Positions 14,301 to 17,241 of a DNA stretch of 17,241 nucleotides are shown piece by piece. The notes beneath the pieces were generated by a model, which was not told the DNA's origin, did not search any database, and saw only the letters and a list, made by a program, of their open reading frames with translations. The stretch is taken from assembly GCA_035295665.1 (NCBI GenBank), contig DATGIQ010000440.1:1-17241 (forward strand), written 5' to 3'. Source of the stretch: DATGIQ01 sp035295665. GTDB lineage: Bacteria; Planctomycetota; Planctomycetia; Gemmatales; Gemmataceae. Every line of letters begins with the position of its first letter. Within the stretch, counting starts at the first letter, position 1. Position numbers and translations under genes: made by a program.

Positions 14301-17234
14301 CGGACCGTGAGCCACAAGGTGGTTGCGAGCCACCCCGCCCTGAAGGATGTTGCTTCCCGAACCGGAGGTCTCGAGATCGCTGATGTAATAAGTGCCGTTG
14401 ACATCTTGTGCCTGCCCGGGCCAAGGCGGCACTCCCAGCGCTGTTTTGCCGTCGCCGCCGGTCAGGGTGCTGTTGCCGGAGCCGCTCCGGAAATAATTGT
14501 AGCCGTGGCCGCCGGTGAGAACATCGTTGCCGTTGCCGGCCACGACATGGGCGTTGCCCTTGCCCAGGTAGGTAACGTGAACATTGCCGTTCCCCGCAGT
14601 GATGAAGGCGTCGGCCTGTACGCCCGCCCCGATCGTCCAGACATCGTTGCCGTTGCCGCTATCGATCTGGATGCTCGTGACCCCGGCATAGCGCTGCTTG
14701 ATCGACCCAAACGCGACAAACACTGCTTCACCGGTCATGGGATCCGAGGGTTGTGGCGGAGAATTATCGTGGGTGATGGTATACACCTCATCCTGGTTAG
14801 GATCGGTTGATCCATAATTCCGCAGCGAAACCATCTGGCCGACGTTGAGGACCAGGACACCGTTCAGACCGACGTTGAACCCGTCGGACATGTTCTGGAC
14901 TGGCTGTCCCTGAGCGAGCTGGACATTGGCAGGGGGAACGAAGGGGTTCGTGGCTTGATCACTTCCGAAGGAAATGATGGTGCCGCTGGCGATGTTGAAA
15001 CCCTGTTCGTATCCGACAAATCCCGTGACAGGAACATTGACGCCAATTTTCAAGGCAGCCTTGAGATAGCCGTCGATGTCCCCCGTGAAATGGAAGATGC
15101 CGGGCAACTGGCTCAAGTCCTTAAGGAACCGGAACTGGCTGATGGAATTTGGGTTCTTTGGATCTTGGAGATAAAAGTTGAGATTCGCTGTGATGCCGCC
15201 GTCAACTTCCGCCGAGAACACGGGAAAGTTGATGCCCGCCGAAGCCATAATTCCGCCAGTGATGCTGAGGTGATTGCCCGGCGACTGGGGTTGCTGGTCC
15301 CAGGTCGGCATCACGAAGCCGTCGAGGATATCTTTGGCGTTGAAGTCGTGCAAGAACTCGCGGATTCCCTTCGTATCGTAATCCGTCTCGAAATACGCAT
15401 CCACCTTTACCTGGGCGTTGAACTGGGCAAAGAGACCGGGGATGGCGGTGATGTTCAGGGCATTGAATGGCGCGGGGACGGCATTAAGGGTAAAGTTCGC
15501 CTTCGCAATGAACTGGACGAGGGTCGGGTCCTGACCCAGGAGCAGCTTGACGATTCCGTTGGCCGGATCATCGAAAAACGGAAAGTTCAACGCAAGGCTG
15601 GCGGAGTTCCCGCCACTGCTGGGAAGAAACCTCTCGGCTGCCTGGCCTACCGGGCCATACTTATCCAATTGTGTCGTGAGGTTCTGGAGAATCTTATCCA
15701 GTGATGGGAAGTCTCCCTGGCTGAACGCAAAGGTGGTTAGCGGGGTGTCCAGCGAAGGAATGTTTCCATTCGAATAATCGGCGAGATCGTAGACCATTTG
15801 GCCCGGAGCGAGATCGACCAAATCGTCGTTCTGGCCAAATTGAAAATCGCCCAGGTTGATTTGCAGATCATTGCCGCTCACCTGGATCTGGTTGACCGCC
15901 TTGGCTAGGTCCAGAACCGTCTGGACCACGGTTTCGATGGCTTGGATATCGGGTGGGAGGACGTGACCTTGGTTCACGAGGGAAATAAGGGTCTCGAGGC
16001 TGACATCCTGCCCGGCCAGGTCGCTCAGAACGGGTAACGGCGCATTGAGTGCGTCGATCAGCGGCTGAAGCGGTTTGGTCCAGGTTTGAATATCTGTGAC
16101 GATTTCTCCGATGATCCCATTGAAGAAGTCGGCGGCTTTCAGCGACAAGCCGTCGAATTTGATCGTGGGGCTGTGGATGGCGTCATTCTTCTGGCCGGAC
16201 TTCTGGTCGATGGACCAGTGCAGCTCGAACATCGTTCCCAGGGACGGAATATCTGGGATGGGGTTATCTTTGCTGTCGGCGACAAAAAGGGAAAGCATCA
16301 GGTACGCATCCGCCTGGCCGAACACTTCGGCCGACGAGAGCGGATCTTGGAGATCGTCGATCGCGAAGCCGGCCACCAGCTGCGTCGGGTTTTGCATGGT
16401 GCCGGCATCCGACGCCTGGCCGTCGAAGAAACCGACGTGGATCTGGATATTTGCATTGTTGGATAGTGTCGCCTGGGCTTCCAGTACAAATTCGTGTCCC
16501 GCGGCTTTCACATTCGGATTGAGTTTTTGGAGGGGATCCTGATCGGCAGGCATGGCGAGCTTTTTGCTGGTGTCGATGACTAGGCTGCCCGTCCCGTTGG
16601 TAACCGTGAAGCTGAAAGCCAGCTCCAGATCGTAACCGATGCTGAGATTGATCGTGCCGTTGGTATGGAGCGAAATCGGCAGGACCGGCAAAGCGAAGCC
16701 GAATTGCAGCGACTGCTTTACTTGCAGCAGATCCTGGTGCAGGTGCATTTCCACGTTGACCCCAAAATTGTTGAGGTCGGTTCCCGTGTGGGTGACCAAG
16801 ATTTGATGGAAATCCAGGGGATTGGCGTAGTTCGTTTTTGCGACCAGGCCAGCGGGGAGATTGTTGAAGATGGCCATCTTGATCTCGTCGTCGGCCTGGG
16901 CATCGGTCGGCGTCCAGTTACCGAGGGTGTTGATGGCCTTATTGAGATCGGAATCCACCGTCTTGACGAACGTCGCGGCATCCAGCACGTTCTGGTTGGT
17001 GCCGATGAACGGAATTTGCTCCAAGCCCTGGATGAGGGCGTTCGCACCGTTTTCGACGCCGGAGAGTTTCGTGGACAGCGCGGCGGCCAGGTTCGACAGG
17101 CCCGTGAGAACTGTACGATCTTCCAGAGTTTCAAGCAGCAGACGGGGCCGCCGGCGCGTGGTTTTCCGATGTTGCGCGGCGGGGGAGAGAGGAACTGGTC
17201 GCTTCGTTGGTCTTCGGAAGATGCTGCGGAACAT
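11319..17234 (-). CDS. Giant surface/secreted protein with RTX-like and 99-aa repeats (1971 aa)
   Basis: The N-terminus is strongly basic (to about residue 31) and ends in ETLEDRTVLTG (35-45), the planctomycete LEDR-type leader; there is no hydrophobic signal peptide. Residues 46-850 are a large region I do not recognise, with many amphipathic beta-type segments. Residues 860-929 are RTX-like (GNGND, GKGNAHVVAGNGNDVLTGG), with a second such patch at about 950-1010 and another near 1830-1895; these usually bind calcium. A proline-rich spacer lies near 1226 (PPPPQQPPRPP). Residues 1258-1737 are tandem repeats, four starting exactly 99 residues apart. The last 93 residues (1879-1971) look like a C-terminal module seen in other planctomycete giant proteins (from memory). 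The ATG is only 7 nt from the window edge, so the ribosome site is not visible and an upstream start is not excluded. Likely a cell-surface or secreted structural protein (inference). Confidence 0.88.
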   Translation of the reverse strand: MFRSIFRRPTKRPVPLSPAAQHRKTTRRRPRLLLETLEDRTVLTGLSNLAAALSTKLSGVENGANALIQGLEQIPFIGTNQNVLDAATFVKTVDSDLNKAINTLGNWTPTDAQADDEIKMAIFNNLPAGLVAKTNYANPLDFHQILVTHTGTDLNNFGVNVEMHLHQDLLQVKQSLQFGFALPVLPISLHTNGTINLSIGYDLELAFSFTVTNGTGSLVIDTSKKLAMPADQDPLQKLNPNVKAAGHEFVLEAQATLSNNANIQIHVGFFDGQASDAGTMQNPTQLVAGFAIDDLQDPLSSAEVFGQADAYLMLSLFVADSKDNPIPDIPSLGTMFELHWSIDQKSGQKNDAIHSPTIKFDGLSLKAADFFNGIIGEIVTDIQTWTKPLQPLIDALNAPLPVLSDLAGQDVSLETLISLVNQGHVLPPDIQAIETVVQTVLDLAKAVNQIQVSGNDLQINLGDFQFGQNDDLVDLAPGQMVYDLADYSNGNIPSLDTPLTTFAFSQGDFPSLDKILQNLTTQLDKYGPVGQAAERFLPSSGGNSASLALNFPFFDDPANGIVKLLLGQDPTLVQFIAKANFTLNAVPAPFNALNITAIPGLFAQFNAQVKVDAYFETDYDTKGIREFLHDFNAKDILDGFVMPTWDQQPQSPGNHLSITGGIMASAGINFPVFSAEVDGGITANLNFYLQDPKNPNSISQFRFLKDLSQLPGIFHFTGDIDGYLKAALKIGVNVPVTGFVGYEQGFNIASGTIISFGSDQATNPFVPPANVQLAQGQPVQNMSDGFNVGLNGVLVLNVGQMVSLRNYGSTDPNQDEVYTITHDNSPPQPSDPMTGEAVFVAFGSIKQRYAGVTSIQIDSGNGNDVWTIGAGVQADAFITAGNGNVHVTYLGKGNAHVVAGNGNDVLTGGHGYNYFRSGSGNSTLTGGDGKTALGVPPWPGQAQDVNGTYYISDLETSGSGSNILQGGVARNHLVAHGPGQNQVIAGEQDDYLEGDGGTNVFIAGRGHDMVSIFGGGTPPPLGTPNVVHWQDGDGDLTVSTADLLSHNALEVVGDQRTDDFALSPYKATSVMVQANANLITWQGSLEKVSMDGGDGADTITVNDLETTPVQTVGVNDGEASNPDGSADVVNVQGSPNSHNILVKTEAAFFKQSVGSPGPMGGIMFVQTHPNYQVHVAITNHEDTLNVFAKGSNNTINVQSNTGHTVLYADAGNDTFNVSSDAPANTGVLLEPPPPQQPPRPPFGLFGTLDVHAGPGKDALTVSESSSTEADRVILTDGQISGGPLHSFDPVTMLPVSLAYHINYDTPANGSFAGGIIVKTGMAADIVWVQSTPDGVPITIHSGGGDHINIGDFNQTLDSIGGDVLVDGGDSKAVVAFDDRKAGGPEHYLIGFSQLVGNFLTRGNKDFVYRNVGTMILNAGGQGNTIDVNAIGDAATLINAGAGNDLITVGDVANTLVLDRPLTVNGQSGMNQLVLNDGGPQPSPVTYEVSEGAVAGSHFQPINYTNLAALTLHTAVSANGSNHVLVLGTHAQTATTLDLSTAPHDIAISDASNTLDHLRGPLTIHGQLGAQEALKVIDTGAASAEVYLLDAGGLSRSGAALISYDHLGTVVLSAAQSNPNMIDVRGTDAGLLLTTVDLGNAGDVIRVGDANHSLNGIHSPVSVQGGSGPDTLKILDDGFNGARNYSLSTMLVTAGGPIAVSFSGIDTLEIHGAEGKDLFQVTSLPASNHVNLDGGTGDNQLVGPNQPNVWKITSPNGGTLDTAVSFTGVQNLTGGSQTNDFQIQTGGHLTGALHGGGTSTLDYSAFANNVVVDLQTGTATEIAGGVSGIQNVTGGNGGSPGTFNLLIGAGNGILRGSTGRRNILVAGTSHAVLYGGDQEDLLIAGSTNYDTEAGLLSWLKIAAYWSGPTSYATRVTNLLAGNGVPKLDASTVHGNGGGNTLIGKSELALIFSDGKDFIFGFDPKSETITVGP
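12024..13463 (-). repeat. Five-copy tandem repeat in the giant protein, four starts in exact 99-aa register
   Basis: Equivalent positions of the motif x-I-x-V/I-G/S-D start at 13199 (HINIGD), 12902 (LITVGD), 12605 (DIAISD) and 12308 (VIRVGD), each 297 bp apart. A divergent 88-residue copy begins at 13463 and the last copy is 95 residues long. Each unit runs: I-x-V-G-D, then N-x-L, a short strand ending V-x-G, G-x-x-x-L-x-x-x-D, a Y-containing strand, L-x-L, and a closing x-T-x-x-D-L-x-x-x-x-D segment. This suggests stacked beta-solenoid or beta-sandwich units. Confidence 0.85.
14448..14657 (-). repeat. RTX-like glycine/aspartate nonapeptide region
   Basis: This encodes residues 860-929 of the giant protein, with repeated G-x-G-N-D and A-G-N-G-N motifs separated by 9 or 18 residues (GNGNDVWTIG, AGNGNVHVT, GKGNAHVVAGNGNDVLTGG, GSGNSTLTGGDG). 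The spacing fits calcium-binding parallel beta-roll repeats, though several copies lack the aspartate of the canonical GGxGxDxUx. Confidence 0.7.
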
Positions 17235-17241
17235 GGCGATC

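Overview
The window looks like a chromosomal segment of a Planctomycetota bacterium, probably near Gemmatales/Gemmataceae. This is an inference from content: two giant surface-type proteins with the arginine-rich 'LExLEDR/LExR' N-terminal leader typical of that phylum, a sulfatase, an exported lactonase, a Hanks-type Ser/Thr kinase and high-GC codon use. No rRNA, tRNA, CRISPR array or transposase is visible.

Layout. (a) 1741 to the left edge (-): N-terminal 580 codons of a giant PKD/Ig-like repeat protein, built on an exact 615-bp super-repeat. (b) 1742-2253: mostly non-coding, with a candidate promoter and an intrinsic terminator. (c) 2817-2254 (-): a small exported thioredoxin-like protein whose frame is interrupted only by one TGA, placed so that it makes a CxxU motif. 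I read it as a selenoprotein, and a hairpin fitting the bacterial SECIS pattern follows the TGA. (d) 4528-2999 (-): an unusual GlnD/ACT-type sensor fused to a soluble Ser/Thr kinase. (e) 4529-4843: divergent intergenic region with a perfect 32-bp-arm inverted repeat. (f) 4844-5923 (+): exported MetX-like alpha/beta hydrolase. (g) 6097-6447 (+): Mth938/DUF498 protein; 6525-6743 (+): small zinc-ribbon-like protein. (h) 7237-6749 (-): unknown 162-aa protein. (i) 8468-7287 (-): exported YbhE-type lactonase, divergent from (j) 8687-11335 (+): exported sulfatase fused to an oligogalacturonate-lyase-like (PL22) beta-propeller. (k) 17234-11319 (-): 1971-aa giant surface protein with RTX-like glycine/aspartate repeats, a 99-aa tandem repeat in exact register, and a planctomycete-type C-terminal module.

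Working together. The lactonase and sulfatase-lyase fusion form a divergent pair that could handle sulfated, uronate-containing polysaccharide outside the cytoplasm (inference). The two giant proteins are probably cell-surface or secreted adhesive/structural proteins. The kinase and the selenoprotein candidate lie on the same strand 181 bp apart, but nothing ties their functions together.

The most notable item is the probable, easily mis-annotated selenoprotein at 2254-2817. Next are the two fusions (ACT-kinase and sulfatase-PL22), the 72-bp palindrome, and the strictly periodic repeats in both giant genes.
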